A stretch of 64,000 bases of DNA, taken from contig JBFWOJ010000018.1 in NCBI GenBank assembly GCA_050250575.1, positions 1 through 64,000 of the forward strand. Reading direction: 5' to 3'. Source of the stretch: SHVO01 sp050250575 (lineage in GTDB: Bacteria > Pseudomonadota > Alphaproteobacteria > Rhodospirillales > Rhodospirillaceae). Under the pieces are notes generated by a model that was given only the letters and a program-made list of their open reading frames with translations, did no database searches and was not told the origin of the DNA. Below, piece by piece: positions 1-9,056 of the stretch. The position numbers and the translations under genes were made by a program. The stretch's first letter is position 1. Every line of letters begins with the position of its first letter.

Positions 1-464
1 GCCAGCATCTTCCCATCCACCCGTCCATGCACACGAACCCGATAGCGGCGCATCCATCCGCGCGCCGGCAGTTCGAGCTCGCGCGCGAGGTCGCCGTCAT
101 TCGTGAGCAGCAGCAGGCCTTCCGAATTGAGGTCGAGGCGCCCGACACTTACCACGCGCGGCATGTCCGACGGCAGCGCGGCGAACACCGTCGGGCGGCC
201 CTTTTCATCCTTATGCGTGGTCACCAGACCTACCGGCTTATGGAAGCGCCACAGCCGCGCACGGTCGGCCACCGGCAGAGGTTCGCCATCGACCACCACC
301 TCGTCGGCTTCCGTGACGGCGCGGGCGGGCGACTTCAGCACTTCGCCGTTCACCGAAACGCGGCCCTCGGCGATCCACTTTTCGGCGTCTCTGCGTGAGC
401 AGAGTCCGGCGCGCGCCATCACCTTGGCGATGCGCTCGCCTTTCTCGGCTTTGGTTTCGCTCAT
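1..464 (-). CDS. rluB: 23S rRNA pseudouridine synthase RluB-like, C-terminus cut by window edge
   Basis: The minus-strand frame opens at the ATG whose complement ends at 464 and is still open at base 1, so only the first 154 or so residues are present. An S4 RNA-binding domain lies at about residues 16-60 (AGLCSRRDAEKWI). The RsuA/RluB-family catalytic stretch follows, with the GRLD motif and its aspartate at residue 111 (GRLDLNSEGLLLLTNDG). This family isomerises uridine in 23S or 16S rRNA; S4 plus GRLDLNSEGLL fits RluB best, but RluE/RsuA-type relatives cannot be excluded without the C-terminus. Its ATG overlaps the stop of the upstream amidotransferase gene by four bases (ATGA), which implies co-translation. 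Confidence 0.88.
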   Translation of the reverse strand, partial: MSETKAEKGERIAKVMARAGLCSRRDAEKWIAEGRVSVNGEVLKSPARAVTEADEVVVDGEPLPVADRARLWRFHKPVGLVTTHKDEKGRPTVFAALPSDMPRVVSVGRLDLNSEGLLLLTNDGDLARELELPARGWMRRYRVRVHGRVDGKML

Positions 465-1177
465 GTGCGGCAAGCGTCGATGAAGGCTGCGAACAGTTTC
501 ACGTCCGCCGGGCTGATGTGGAATTCGGGGTGCCACTGCACGCCGATACAGAACTTGCGCGTCGGGTCCTCGACGCCCTCGATCACCCCGTCCGCGGCCA
601 CGGCATCCACCATCAGCTCCCTTGGCATGCTTTTCACGGCCTGATGATGGGCGCTGTTGACGGGAAGCTTGATCTCCCCGACGACACGGTGCAGCACCGT
701 GCCTTCCTTCACCGTCACCTCGTGACCGGGCTGATGGCGTGGGTTCGGCTGCTCATGGGCGAGAGGATTGTCGACCTCGTCCGGAATGTGCTGGATCAAC
801 GTTCCGCCTAGGGCCACGGCGAGCAGTTGTTGCCCGCCGCATATGCCCAGGATCGGCTTATTGGCCGCCAGCATGGCGCGGGTCATGGCCAGCTCGAAAT
901 CCGTGCGCCCTTCCTTCAGCGTGACCTTCGGATGCCGCTCGGTGGCGCCGAACAGCTTGGGATCGACGTCGAAGTTTCCGCCCGAGACCACGATACCGTC
1001 GATCATCTTGGCGTAGTTTTCGACCAGGCTCACTTCGTGCGGCAGTACGACCGGCACGCCGCCGGCTTCGCGGACCGCCGAGCAATAGTTTTGCCGTAGG
1101 GCGTACCAGGGATACTTGGAATATCCGCCCGGTTCTTCGCTGTCGGCGGTGATGCCGATAATGGGCTGCTTTTTCAT
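461..1177 (-). CDS. Class I glutamine amidotransferase-like hydrolase (peptidase C26 / PuuD type)
   Basis: A 238-residue protein with the class I amidotransferase nucleophile elbow GICGGQQLLA (Cys113) and the matching C-terminal VQWHPEF motif that supplies the His and Glu of the triad. The family hydrolyses gamma-glutamyl amide bonds; PuuD splits gamma-glutamyl-GABA in putrescine breakdown. No other puu gene is nearby, so the substrate is open. The family's usual length is about 240-250 residues, so it appears complete. It is the first gene of a two-gene unit with rluB, overlapping it by four bases. The substrate-level name is inference; the fold assignment is clear. Confidence 0.85.
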   Translation of the reverse strand: MKKQPIIGITADSEEPGGYSKYPWYALRQNYCSAVREAGGVPVVLPHEVSLVENYAKMIDGIVVSGGNFDVDPKLFGATERHPKVTLKEGRTDFELAMTRAMLAANKPILGICGGQQLLAVALGGTLIQHIPDEVDNPLAHEQPNPRHQPGHEVTVKEGTVLHRVVGEIKLPVNSAHHQAVKSMPRELMVDAVAADGVIEGVEDPTRKFCIGVQWHPEFHISPADVKLFAAFIDACRT

Positions 1178-1412
1178 GGGGCTCTCTTAACATGATGGCC
1201 GCGACGCCCGAAAGCATCGCCGCCTTCTTATAAACGATTAGCAATCTGTGGCCGCGCCGTCATCAACCCATTGGCGGTCCGTCGATCGTTGAAAAGGCGG
1301 AGTGTAGGACACGCCGTCGCCCGTCAGGCGGCGAAACGCTCGGACAGAAACATCCAACACGTTTTAAAAGGATGCGGACGAATGGGCAGCGCGCGACGCG
1401 GCGCTGCCAAGT

Positions 1413-2435
1413 TCAGAGCAAATCGTCGAGATTGATCGGAAAGGGCGAGGCGGCCTGGTAGGCGGTCGGCCCGCGCTTTTGTTTCGGCAATCCGACCGTG
1501 GGTGCTTCGTCATTCGTTCGCATCATCGCGGCTGCGAAGTCCTGGCCTTGGAACCCGGCGGGCGAGGTCAAGGTCGAGTAAAGCCCGTCGCCTTCCTCGT
1601 CTTCGATCATGTGCATCGGGCGCATGGCGATCAGCTTCGCCATCTCTTCCAGCACCATCATCTGGATCAATTTCTTGGATACAGCATCGCTCTTTGCGCT
1701 TACGCGCTCGAAGCCGCGCGACATGGTCGTGCTGGCGGCGCGTGATCTTGCTCTCGGGGCCTCCGGTACAGCGTCACCAGCCTCGGCGAAACGGTCGAGC
1801 TGGTCCGTGAACCGCTCGCGCACCAGCGCGACGACATCGGCCGCACTCCGCGCTTCACCGTCCTTCGTATAGAAGACGGCGCGATTGGCCTTGGCGGCGG
1901 CGGGCAGAAGGCTGGCCGCGGAAACCTCGGGCCTTTCCTGCGCCGCGCTCAAGACAGCCGACGCTCCCGAAGCCCCGAGGAAATGGGCGAGATACAGATC
2001 CGCCGAATCCGGCTGGCGGCCGAGAGCGCCCTCAAGCTTCGCGGCGTTGTCCTGGGCATACGCCGCTGCCATCAGGCCGGAAGCTTCCGGGTCTTCCCGC
2101 AGGTCGAGCAGGCGCTGCTCTGCGGCGGCATCGGCGACCACGGTCTTACCGGTCCCGCTGACGTCGATCTTCGCCGCCAGCGCCCCGTAGCCGTACTGGC
2201 TACCGTAGCGATGCATCATCTCGAGCCAGGTCCCGCGCGTGAATTGAAACAGCCCCGCCGCGGTTGAGGTCGCGGCCTGCGCTTCCGGATTAAGACTGCT
2301 TTCCTGTGCAGCCTTAGCCACAAGGTATTGGAAGCTCACGCCGCTTTTTGCGCTCGCGGCTTTAAGGCCGGACAGGGTCGAACGCTCGACCGCCTGGCCC
2401 GCAATCTTCACAAGGTCATTCAAAGGTTGGACCAT
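1413..2435 (-). CDS. Lytic transglycosylase (SLT domain) protein
   Basis: A 340-residue protein with an SLT-type lysozyme-like domain in its N-terminal half. The sequence AAQESSLNP carries the catalytic glutamate at residue 45, and AGLFQFTRGTW follows about 20 residues later as expected for the family. Such enzymes cleave the glycan strands of peptidoglycan and form 1,6-anhydromuramic acid. There is no clear Sec signal peptide at the N-terminus (MVQPLNDLVKIAGQAVER), which is unusual for an enzyme acting in the periplasm; it may be exported by another route or start elsewhere. The C-terminal half is low in recognisable motifs. It stands alone, divergent from tadA. Confidence 0.8.
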   Translation of the reverse strand: MVQPLNDLVKIAGQAVERSTLSGLKAASAKSGVSFQYLVAKAAQESSLNPEAQAATSTAAGLFQFTRGTWLEMMHRYGSQYGYGALAAKIDVSGTGKTVVADAAAEQRLLDLREDPEASGLMAAAYAQDNAAKLEGALGRQPDSADLYLAHFLGASGASAVLSAAQERPEVSAASLLPAAAKANRAVFYTKDGEARSAADVVALVRERFTDQLDRFAEAGDAVPEAPRARSRAASTTMSRGFERVSAKSDAVSKKLIQMMVLEEMAKLIAMRPMHMIEDEEGDGLYSTLTSPAGFQGQDFAAAMMRTNDEAPTVGLPKQKRGPTAYQAASPFPINLDDLL

Positions 2436-2512
2436 GGGCCCGCATCCGGATAAACGTGTCTTCCCACAGTAGTTATCAAGTCCTTAGCAATCGTTAACCC
2501 CACGGAAAGTCG

Positions 2513-2962
2513 TTGAATTCAAACGATTATATGGAACTGGCGTTCCGCGAGGCCCTCGCCGCCGAGGTCAGGGGCGAAGTGCCCATCGGCGCGGTCGTAG
2601 TCTCGCCGGCGGGCGAGGTGCTTGCGTGTGCGGGTAACGAAGTTGAAGCGCGCAACGATCCGACTGCCCACGCGGAACTGCTCGCCATCCGCGCCGCCGG
2701 CGAGAAGATGGGCGAACCGCGTCTGCCCGGATGCGACCTGTATGTCACGCTCGAGCCGTGTGCCATGTGCGCCACCGCGGCGTCGTTCGCGCGCATCCGG
2801 CGCGTGGTGTTCGGGGCGTATGATCCGAAGGGCGGTGGCGTCGAGCACGGTGCGCGCATTTTCAGCCAGCCCACCTGTCACCACGCGCCGGAGGTCGTCG
2901 GCGGCGTCAGCGCCGCCCGGGCGGAACAGATGCTCAAAGGCTTTTTTGCGGTACGTCGGTAA
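2513..2962 (+). CDS. tadA: tRNA adenosine(34) deaminase TadA
   Basis: A 149-residue cytidine/deoxycytidylate-deaminase-fold protein. The zinc site is complete: HAE at residues 53-55 (His53 ligand, Glu55 proton shuttle) and PCAMC at 82-86 (Cys83 and Cys86 ligands). TadA converts A34 to inosine in tRNA-Arg(ACG). The frame begins with TTG at 2513, preceded by GGAAAG at a usable distance. An ATG at 2531 (MELAFREAL) is the alternative start but has no comparable ribosome binding site. A lone deaminase with this motif set could also be a guanine deaminase, but the length and the EPCAMC context favour TadA. Confidence 0.88.
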   Translation: MNSNDYMELAFREALAAEVRGEVPIGAVVVSPAGEVLACAGNEVEARNDPTAHAELLAIRAAGEKMGEPRLPGCDLYVTLEPCAMCATAASFARIRRVVFGAYDPKGGGVEHGARIFSQPTCHHAPEVVGGVSAARAEQMLKGFFAVRR

Positions 2963-2988
2963 TCGCCTGAAGTGCTAGGATCGCGGAC

Positions 2989-3480
2989 ATGAAGAATATC
3001 ATCCTCGCCGCAGCCCTCATCGTCGCAGGCAGCGCGCCGGCCTTCTCCGCCGCGGCGCCGGAAGGACCTGTCGGCTACGGCGGCGCCAAAATCCAGATGA
3101 TGCCGATGATGGCGCCCTATAAGGTGGGCAAGGAGACGCGCTATCAAGTTTTGTCGCTGCGGCTCGTACTCGCACCTAATCCGGAAACCGAACGCCCGGC
3201 CTGCTTCATGGTTCCGATCCTTCACGAGAAGATCTTGCTCTATCTGCACAAAGCGAAGCTCACCCAGGCCGATTTCTCCGGACAGCGTCTCGATGTGTTG
3301 CGCGAAAAGCTGCTGGAGGTGGCGATCGCCAACAGCGACAAGAGCTATTTCACCGATGTCGAATTCCTCGACGACCAGTCGATGCTGCCGACCACCACCA
3401 AAGGCAAGGACGGGCAAGAGGTGAAGTCGAACACCAACCTCGACCCGCGTTCTCAGACGCTCTCATCGCAATGTAGGTGA
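2989..3480 (+). CDS. Small secreted protein of unknown function
   Basis: A 163-residue protein with a clear Sec signal peptide: Lys near the start, a hydrophobic core (IILAAALIVAG), then an Ala-rich cleavage region ending near APAFSAAA. The mature part resembles flagellar-type FliL-like or other small periplasmic proteins only in size; I recognise no family. It ends with a cysteine-containing tail (SSQCR). It lies 26 bp after tadA on the same strand and converges with purD. Periplasmic location is inferred from the signal peptide; function is unknown. Confidence 0.72.
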   Translation: MKNIILAAALIVAGSAPAFSAAAPEGPVGYGGAKIQMMPMMAPYKVGKETRYQVLSLRLVLAPNPETERPACFMVPILHEKILLYLHKAKLTQADFSGQRLDVLREKLLEVAIANSDKSYFTDVEFLDDQSMLPTTTKGKDGQEVKSNTNLDPRSQTLSSQCR

Positions 3481-3534
3481 CGCGCTCCGGCGCGCGTGAT
3501 CCCGGACGGCGAAGAACGATCAGGGATCAATGCG

Positions 3535-4827
3535 TCAGCATCCGGGCTCTTTGCTTTCCCGCGCCACCGCCCGCCAGCCGATATCGCGGCGGCAGAAGCC
3601 TTCCGGCCAATTGATCTTGTCGACCGCCTGATATGCGCGCGCCTGCGCTTCGCGCACCGTCTTGCCGATGGCGGTCACCGCGAGCACGCGCCCGCCGTTG
3701 GCAAGGATCTTGCCGCCGTCTTCCTTGGTTCCGGCATGGAACACCATCGCGCCGTCCACCTCGGCGGCTGCATCGAGGCCTCCGATCACAGTGCCCTTCT
3801 GCGGCGTGCCTGGATATCCATTGGCCGCCATGATCACCGTCAAGGCGACATCGTCGTACCAACGCAGGTCGAAGTGTTCGAGTTGGCCGTCCGCGGTGGC
3901 CACGAGGGCCGGAAGAAGATCGGACTTGAGCCGCATCATCAGGGCTTCGCATTCCGGATCGCCGAAGCGTACGTTGAATTCGAAAACCCGCGGGCCGGTG
4001 GGTGTAATCATGATGCCGCCGAACAGTACCCCTGTGAACGGGTAGCCTTCTTTGGCCATGGCATCCACAAGCGGCGTAACAATCTCCGTCATAATCCGGT
4101 CTGACATACCCGCGTCTGCGGCCGGGGTAGGCGTGTAAGCGCCCATCCCGCCCGTGTTCGGTCCGGTATCCCCGTCGCCAACACGTTTGTGATCTTGCGC
4201 GGCGGCGAGCGGTAGGGCGGTCTTCCCGTCGACCAGAGCGAAGAAGCTTACCTCTTCGCCCGGCAAAAATTCCTCGATCACCACTTCGTTGCCGGCGGAG
4301 CCAAAAACGTGGTCGGTCATGATGCTCTCGACCGCGGAATGTGCTTCGTCTTTGCTTTGACAGACGATCACACCTTTGCCCGCGGCAAGGCCGTCAGCTT
4401 TCACCACGATCGGCGCGCCGTGCTGATCGATGAAATTTTTCGCGGTGCGTGCGTCGCGAAAGCGTCCGTACGCCCCCGTGGGAATATTATATTTGGCCAG
4501 AAGGTCTTTCATGAAGCCTTTGGAGCCTTCCAGCCTCGCTGCGGCTTTGGTCGGGCCAAAAGCTTTGATCCCGGCGGCCGAGAGGCGGTCCACCAATCCC
4601 GCCACTAGCGGAGCTTCGGGTCCGACCACGACGAAATCGATATGTTCGTCCTGCGCGAACTTGACCAGTCCGTCGAGATCTTCGGCGCCGATGGGAACGC
4701 AGGTGGCGACTTCGGCGATGCCGGCGTTGCCTGGTGCGCAAAATAACGCGTCGCACAACGGGGAGGCCGAGATTTTCCAGCACAGCGCGTGTTCGCGCCC
4801 TCCGCCGCCGACCACCAAGACTCGCAT
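3535..4827 (-). CDS. purD: Phosphoribosylamine--glycine ligase
   Basis: A 430-residue GARS enzyme of purine synthesis: it joins phosphoribosylamine and glycine with ATP to give GAR. The N-terminus MRVLVVGGGGREHALCWK is the family hallmark, followed by VVVGPEAPLVAGLVDRL, the ATP-grasp segment VVKADGLAAGKGVIV and the C-terminal RFGDPECE signature. The length matches bacterial PurD. It is transcribed divergently from xseA, with 48 bp between the two start codons, so the two promoters must overlap. Confidence 0.97.
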   Translation of the reverse strand: MRVLVVGGGGREHALCWKISASPLCDALFCAPGNAGIAEVATCVPIGAEDLDGLVKFAQDEHIDFVVVGPEAPLVAGLVDRLSAAGIKAFGPTKAAARLEGSKGFMKDLLAKYNIPTGAYGRFRDARTAKNFIDQHGAPIVVKADGLAAGKGVIVCQSKDEAHSAVESIMTDHVFGSAGNEVVIEEFLPGEEVSFFALVDGKTALPLAAAQDHKRVGDGDTGPNTGGMGAYTPTPAADAGMSDRIMTEIVTPLVDAMAKEGYPFTGVLFGGIMITPTGPRVFEFNVRFGDPECEALMMRLKSDLLPALVATADGQLEHFDLRWYDDVALTVIMAANGYPGTPQKGTVIGGLDAAAEVDGAMVFHAGTKEDGGKILANGGRVLAVTAIGKTVREAQARAYQAVDKINWPEGFCRRDIGWRAVARESKEPGC

Positions 4828-4875
4828 TATCTACGCCCCGTTTCCTTGCGTTTCGGGCAGTGGCATAACAGAGCC

Positions 4876-6312
4876 ATGAGCGACATGCCATCCTTTCGGG
4901 ACTCCCCCGGATCCGACCACAATGCGCCCGCTTTGACGGTTTCAGAGCTGTCGGCGGCCCTGAAGCGCAAGGTCGAGGACAGCTTCAGCTATGTGCGGGT
5001 GAAGGGCGAGGTTTCCCAGCCCAAGGTACCCGGCTCCGGTCACTGCTACCTGCGGCTCAAGGACGAGGACGCCTGCCTCGACGCCATCATCTGGCGCGGG
5101 ACGCTCGCGCGCCTTTCCATTCGTCCTGAAGAGGGCATGGAAGTCATCGCCACCGGGAAACTCACCACCTATCCCGGCCGGTCGAGCTACCAGATCATCA
5201 TCGAGTCCCTTGAGCTCGCCGGCCAAGGGGCGCTCCTCAAACTGCTCGAAGACCGGCGCAAGAAGCTCGCGGCGGAGGGTTTGTTCGACGAAGCCCGCAA
5301 GAAGCCGCTGCCGTTCCTGCCCCGGATCATAGGCGTCGTCACCTCGCCGACCGGCGCCGTGATCCGTGACATCCTGCACCGCATACGCGACCGTTGCGCC
5401 TGTCGCGTCCTTGTCTGGCCCGTACGGGTGCAAGGCGAGGGTGCGGCCGATGAGGTCACAGCCGCCATCACCGGGTTCAATGCGTTCACCGAAGACGGCG
5501 CGATCCCGCGGCCCGATGTCATCATCGTCGCCCGAGGTGGCGGCAGTCTCGAGGACTTGTGGAGTTTCAACGAGGAAGCCGTCGTCCGCGCCGCAGCCGC
5601 CTCGAAGATCCCGCTCATCTCCGCTGTCGGCCACGAAACCGACTGGACGCTGATCGACTACGCTGCCGACCGGCGCGCGCCGACGCCGACCGCCGCCGCC
5701 GAGATGGCCGTCCCGGTGCGCCTGGACCTGCTGGCCAATGTGCAGCAGCGCCACGGCCGTCTCGTGCAAGCGACGATGCGCCTGCTCACCGAGCGGCGCA
5801 TCCATCTCGAAGGCCTGATCCGGGGCATTCCCCGCCTTGAGGCCATGGTTGAGCAGAAACAGCAGGACCTGGATATGATGGCCGGCCGGCTGGTCACGGG
5901 GCCCTCCGGACTTATTCGCACCAAGGGCCATGAGCTCGCCGTCTTGTCGGCCAAGCTCAATCTCGACCGGTTCGGGCGCGACCTTATGCGCCATGGCCAG
6001 GAGATTGAGAACTTGGCGCAGCGCTTCGCCCGTGCGGGCGCCCGTGCCGTGACCGACTGCACGGCCAAGCTCGAATCCCTCGCGGCACGCTTGGAGTCCA
6101 GCTCGCCTTTGAGCCCATTGAAACGTGGTTATGCCTTGGTGCGCGACGCGGCGGGCGCTCCCATCCTTTCCACGGCCGGGGCCACACCGGGCGCGCTCGT
6201 CGAGATTGAGTTCGGCGATGGCAAAGTCGGCGCACGCGTGGAAGGTGGCGGCGCACGGCCGCAAACCAAACCGGCCCGCAAACCGGATCCCGGCCAGGGG
6301 ACGTTGTTATGA
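4876..6312 (+). CDS. xseA: Exodeoxyribonuclease VII large subunit
   Basis: A 478-residue XseA, starting at ATG 4876 (MSDMPSFRDSPG); the frame is open further upstream to 4789 but that would run into the purD start. The order is an N-terminal OB fold (TVSELSAALKRKVEDSF through LRLKDEDACLDAIIWRG), the catalytic Exonuc_VII_L domain (FLPRIIGVVTSPTGAVIRDI, VIIVARGGGSLEDLWSFN, ISAVGHETDWTL), and a long helical region. With XseB it degrades single-stranded DNA to oligonucleotides. The stop overlaps the start of the next gene by four bases (ATGA). Confidence 0.97.
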   Translation: MSDMPSFRDSPGSDHNAPALTVSELSAALKRKVEDSFSYVRVKGEVSQPKVPGSGHCYLRLKDEDACLDAIIWRGTLARLSIRPEEGMEVIATGKLTTYPGRSSYQIIIESLELAGQGALLKLLEDRRKKLAAEGLFDEARKKPLPFLPRIIGVVTSPTGAVIRDILHRIRDRCACRVLVWPVRVQGEGAADEVTAAITGFNAFTEDGAIPRPDVIIVARGGGSLEDLWSFNEEAVVRAAAASKIPLISAVGHETDWTLIDYAADRRAPTPTAAAEMAVPVRLDLLANVQQRHGRLVQATMRLLTERRIHLEGLIRGIPRLEAMVEQKQQDLDMMAGRLVTGPSGLIRTKGHELAVLSAKLNLDRFGRDLMRHGQEIENLAQRFARAGARAVTDCTAKLESLAARLESSSPLSPLKRGYALVRDAAGAPILSTAGATPGALVEIEFGDGKVGARVEGGGARPQTKPARKPDPGQGTLL

Positions 6313-7121
6313 GGCTTGCGCTGCTGTTCGGCGTTCTTCTGACCAGTCCGGCGCTCGCCCTCGATGTCACGATTGCGGGAAAGCTGGAACAGGGCGGCCT
6401 GGTCATCGGCACGGCGCCCCCGGGATCGGCGATCACCGTGGGTCAGCGCCGTTTTCCCGCCGCCGCCGACGGTACGTTCCTGGTCGGTCTTGGCCGCAAC
6501 GCGCCGGCCATACTCGAAGTCAAAGTCTCCGCGCCGAACGGCGAGAGCGAAACGCTTACAGTTGCCGTGGCGCCGCGGGAATGGAAGATCGACAAGGTCG
6601 ACGGTGTGCCGCAGAACCTGGTCACGCCGGATCCTGCGACGGAAAAAAGAATCGCCGAAGACAGCAAGCTGCTACGGCTCGCCCGCGCGAAGTTCTTTTC
6701 CGAACCCCTCTACGCCACCGGCTTCATACGCCCTGCCGAAGGCCGCATCTCCGGCGTCTACGGCAGCCAGCGCATCCTCAACGGCGAGCCGCGCAACGTT
6801 CACGCCGGCCTGGATATCGCCGCGCCGACCGGCGCCCCGATAAAGGCTGCTGCCGACGGCATCGTCACGCTCGCCCAACCCGGCATGGTGCTGTCCGGCG
6901 GCACCGTGCTCATCAACCACGGCTACGGTCTGCAGACGAGCTACATCCACATGAGCCGGCTTGACGTGGCGGAAGGACAGCGGGTGAAGCAGGGCGAGGT
7001 CATCGGCGCCATCGGCGCCACCGGCCGCGTCACCGGGCCGCACCTTCATTTCTCGGTCTTGTGGTTCGACACCAGCCTCGATCCCACGACGATCCTCGCG
7101 CTTCTGCCGGGGAAAGACTGA
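6309..7121 (+). CDS. M23 family metallopeptidase (copy 1 of tandem pair)
   Basis: A 270-residue secreted LytM/M23 peptidase. A signal peptide covers about residues 1-18 (MRLALLFGVLLTSPALA). A beta-rich N-terminal domain follows, and the C-terminal zinc domain carries HAGLDIAAP (His and Asp ligands), the GATGRVTGPHLHF block with the HLH motif near residue 245, and a typical C-terminus. Such enzymes cut peptide cross-bridges in peptidoglycan or activate amidases. The start codon overlaps the xseA stop (ATGA). It is clearly homologous over its full length to the next gene. Zinc ligands are present, so it is probably active rather than a degenerate EnvC-type activator. Confidence 0.9.
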   Translation: MRLALLFGVLLTSPALALDVTIAGKLEQGGLVIGTAPPGSAITVGQRRFPAAADGTFLVGLGRNAPAILEVKVSAPNGESETLTVAVAPREWKIDKVDGVPQNLVTPDPATEKRIAEDSKLLRLARAKFFSEPLYATGFIRPAEGRISGVYGSQRILNGEPRNVHAGLDIAAPTGAPIKAAADGIVTLAQPGMVLSGGTVLINHGYGLQTSYIHMSRLDVAEGQRVKQGEVIGAIGATGRVTGPHLHFSVLWFDTSLDPTTILALLPGKD

Positions 7122-7189
7122 AGCGCGGTTTGTCTTCCGCTGGCCGGTGCTTATCTCAAAGGTAAGAAAGCCTTCCGAGGACAACTCCC

Positions 7190-8002
7190 GTGAGAACAGC
7201 ACTCGCTCTTTTGCTTCTTTTCAGCTCTGCACCCGCCTCTGCCTTTGACGTCAGCATCGAGGGGCGATTGGAGCAGGGCGGTTTGGTGCGGGGAACCGCA
7301 CCCCCGGGCTCGACGGTGCAATTTCGCAAGCACACGATCCCTGTTGCGCAGGACGGGACTTTTATCCTCGGCCTCGACCGGGATGCGCCGGCGACGGCGG
7401 AAATCGTCATCAAGAACGGCAGGGAAACCGAGACGCGCACCATCGGAATCGCAAAGCGCGCCTGGGATCAGGAGCGGATCGACGAAGTCCCGCAGAACCT
7501 GGTGACGCCCGATCCGAAGACCGCCAAACAGATTGCCGAAGACAGCGCGCAGCTGCGCAAGGCGCGCGCGCGCCTTGTAGAGGAAGCGCACTATCGCACC
7601 GGATTCATCCGTCCCGCGGAAGGCGGGATCTCGGCAAAGTTCGGCAACTCCCGCGTCCTCAATGGTGAACACACCAACTTCCACGCTGGGCTCGATATCG
7701 GTGCGAACGAAGGCGCGCCGGTGCGCGCCGCAGCCGACGGCGTCGTCGCGCTTGTCGATCCCGACATGGTGCTCTCCGGCCAAACCGTGATGATCGATCA
7801 TGGTTATGGTCTCAAGTCGACGTACATCCACTTGAGCAAGATCAGCGTGGCCGACGGCCAGCAGGTGAAGCAGGGCGAGGTCATCGGCGCCGCGGGTGCT
7901 ACGGGCCGTGTCACGGGTCCGCACCTGCACTTCGGCCTGTCCTGGTTCGACGAACGCATCGACCCCGAGGTCGTGCTTGCCGCCTTGCCGGCGAAGAAAT
8001 AG
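7190..8002 (+). CDS. M23 family metallopeptidase (copy 2 of tandem pair)
   Basis: A 270-residue paralogue of the preceding gene, starting at GTG 7190 after GAGGA. It has a signal peptide (VRTALALLLLFSSAPASA), the same beta-rich domain with the shared block LEQGGLV(R/I)GTAPPGS, the linker sequence VPQNLVTPDP, and the M23 domain with HAGLDIGAN and GPHLHFGLSWFD. Equal length and shared linker indicate a local tandem duplication. The gene converges with lpxK across 73 bp. The two copies may differ in substrate or timing; nothing in the sequence decides that. Confidence 0.9.
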   Translation: MRTALALLLLFSSAPASAFDVSIEGRLEQGGLVRGTAPPGSTVQFRKHTIPVAQDGTFILGLDRDAPATAEIVIKNGRETETRTIGIAKRAWDQERIDEVPQNLVTPDPKTAKQIAEDSAQLRKARARLVEEAHYRTGFIRPAEGGISAKFGNSRVLNGEHTNFHAGLDIGANEGAPVRAAADGVVALVDPDMVLSGQTVMIDHGYGLKSTYIHLSKISVADGQQVKQGEVIGAAGATGRVTGPHLHFGLSWFDERIDPEVVLAALPAKK

Positions 8003-8075
8003 CTAGGCTCTCAGGTCTGTGCGGAATTGCGCGCGGCGATCAGATTTGTCGGCGCTATCTGTTCCCGGGCCGTCG

Positions 8076-9056
8076 TTAACTGCGTGTCCAAAGACGGTCG
8101 AGGAACGTGTCGAGTTCCGCCGGCTTCTCCCACGCTACATCTGCCGACAATACGTTCACCTGCTGACGCTGATCCGGCGCCAGGCGCACCGCGTCCTTTT
8201 CGGTGGTCACGGGTACCGCGCCGATCGAATACGCCTCGTCGAGGATCGGCTGGATGTCGGTGACATCGAAGGCATAGTGGTCGTCGAAGGGATGGAAGGC
8301 GCTCACCCGCGCGCCGACCTCCACCAGCGAATGATAGAACTTTTCCGGATCGCCGATGCCCGCGAAGGCGACCACACGTTCGCCCGCGAGACGCGCGCGC
8401 TCGGGCCCCGGCACAAAATGCGCACGCAGCACCGGAAGGACGCGAGAGAGTTCCACGGCCAGACCGAGGCGATCCTCGCCCATGACGACCGCCGCTTGTG
8501 CGCGGGCGAGACCGCTGCGAATCGGCTCGCGCAATGGGCCGGCGGGAAACAGCCGCCCGTTTCCGAATCCCGTACGCCCATCGATCACGATCAGCGAGAG
8601 GTCTTTGGCAAGGCTCGCGTGCTGATGGCCGTCGTCCATCACCAGCACGTCGGCGCCGTCCGCCACGGCTGGCCCGGCCGCTTTGCTGCGGTCGCGTGAG
8701 ACCCATGTCGCGCCGTTGCGGGCGTGAAGCAGGGCCTCGTCGCCCACCGCCTCGAACGTGTGGATGCGCGGGTCCACGCGCACCGGGCCCTTCAATTGAC
8801 CGCCGTAGCCGCGCGTGATGACGGCAGGTGTTTTGCCGCGCGTTTGCAGCCGCCGGACAATGGAGGACACCACCGGCGTCTTGCCGGTTCCACCGGTGGT
8901 GAGATTGCCCACGCAGATCACCGGCATGCCGGCGCGCACCGACGGGGGCCGCAAGGCGCGGCGCGCGGTTATGCTGCCGGCGATCTGACCGAAGGGTTCG
9001 AGGAACCGCGCGAGCGGATTGTCGGTCTGCCAGAAATCAGGCGCGCGCATCGGCAA
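8076..9056 (-). CDS. lpxK: Tetraacyldisaccharide 4'-kinase
   Basis: A 326-residue LpxK, which phosphorylates the 4' position of the lipid A disaccharide precursor at the inner membrane. The Walker A sequence VGNLTTGGTGKTPVV is at about residues 49-63, and the N-terminus MPMRAPDFWQTDNPLARFL fits the amphipathic membrane helix of the family. Further blocks RGYGG, MDDGHQH and DDHYAF are present as expected. The gene start overlaps the end of the upstream acyltransferase gene by 20 bp, so the two are one operon for lipid A assembly. Confidence 0.95.
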   Translation of the reverse strand: MPMRAPDFWQTDNPLARFLEPFGQIAGSITARRALRPPSVRAGMPVICVGNLTTGGTGKTPVVSSIVRRLQTRGKTPAVITRGYGGQLKGPVRVDPRIHTFEAVGDEALLHARNGATWVSRDRSKAAGPAVADGADVLVMDDGHQHASLAKDLSLIVIDGRTGFGNGRLFPAGPLREPIRSGLARAQAAVVMGEDRLGLAVELSRVLPVLRAHFVPGPERARLAGERVVAFAGIGDPEKFYHSLVEVGARVSAFHPFDDHYAFDVTDIQPILDEAYSIGAVPVTTEKDAVRLAPDQRQQVNVLSADVAWEKPAELDTFLDRLWTRS

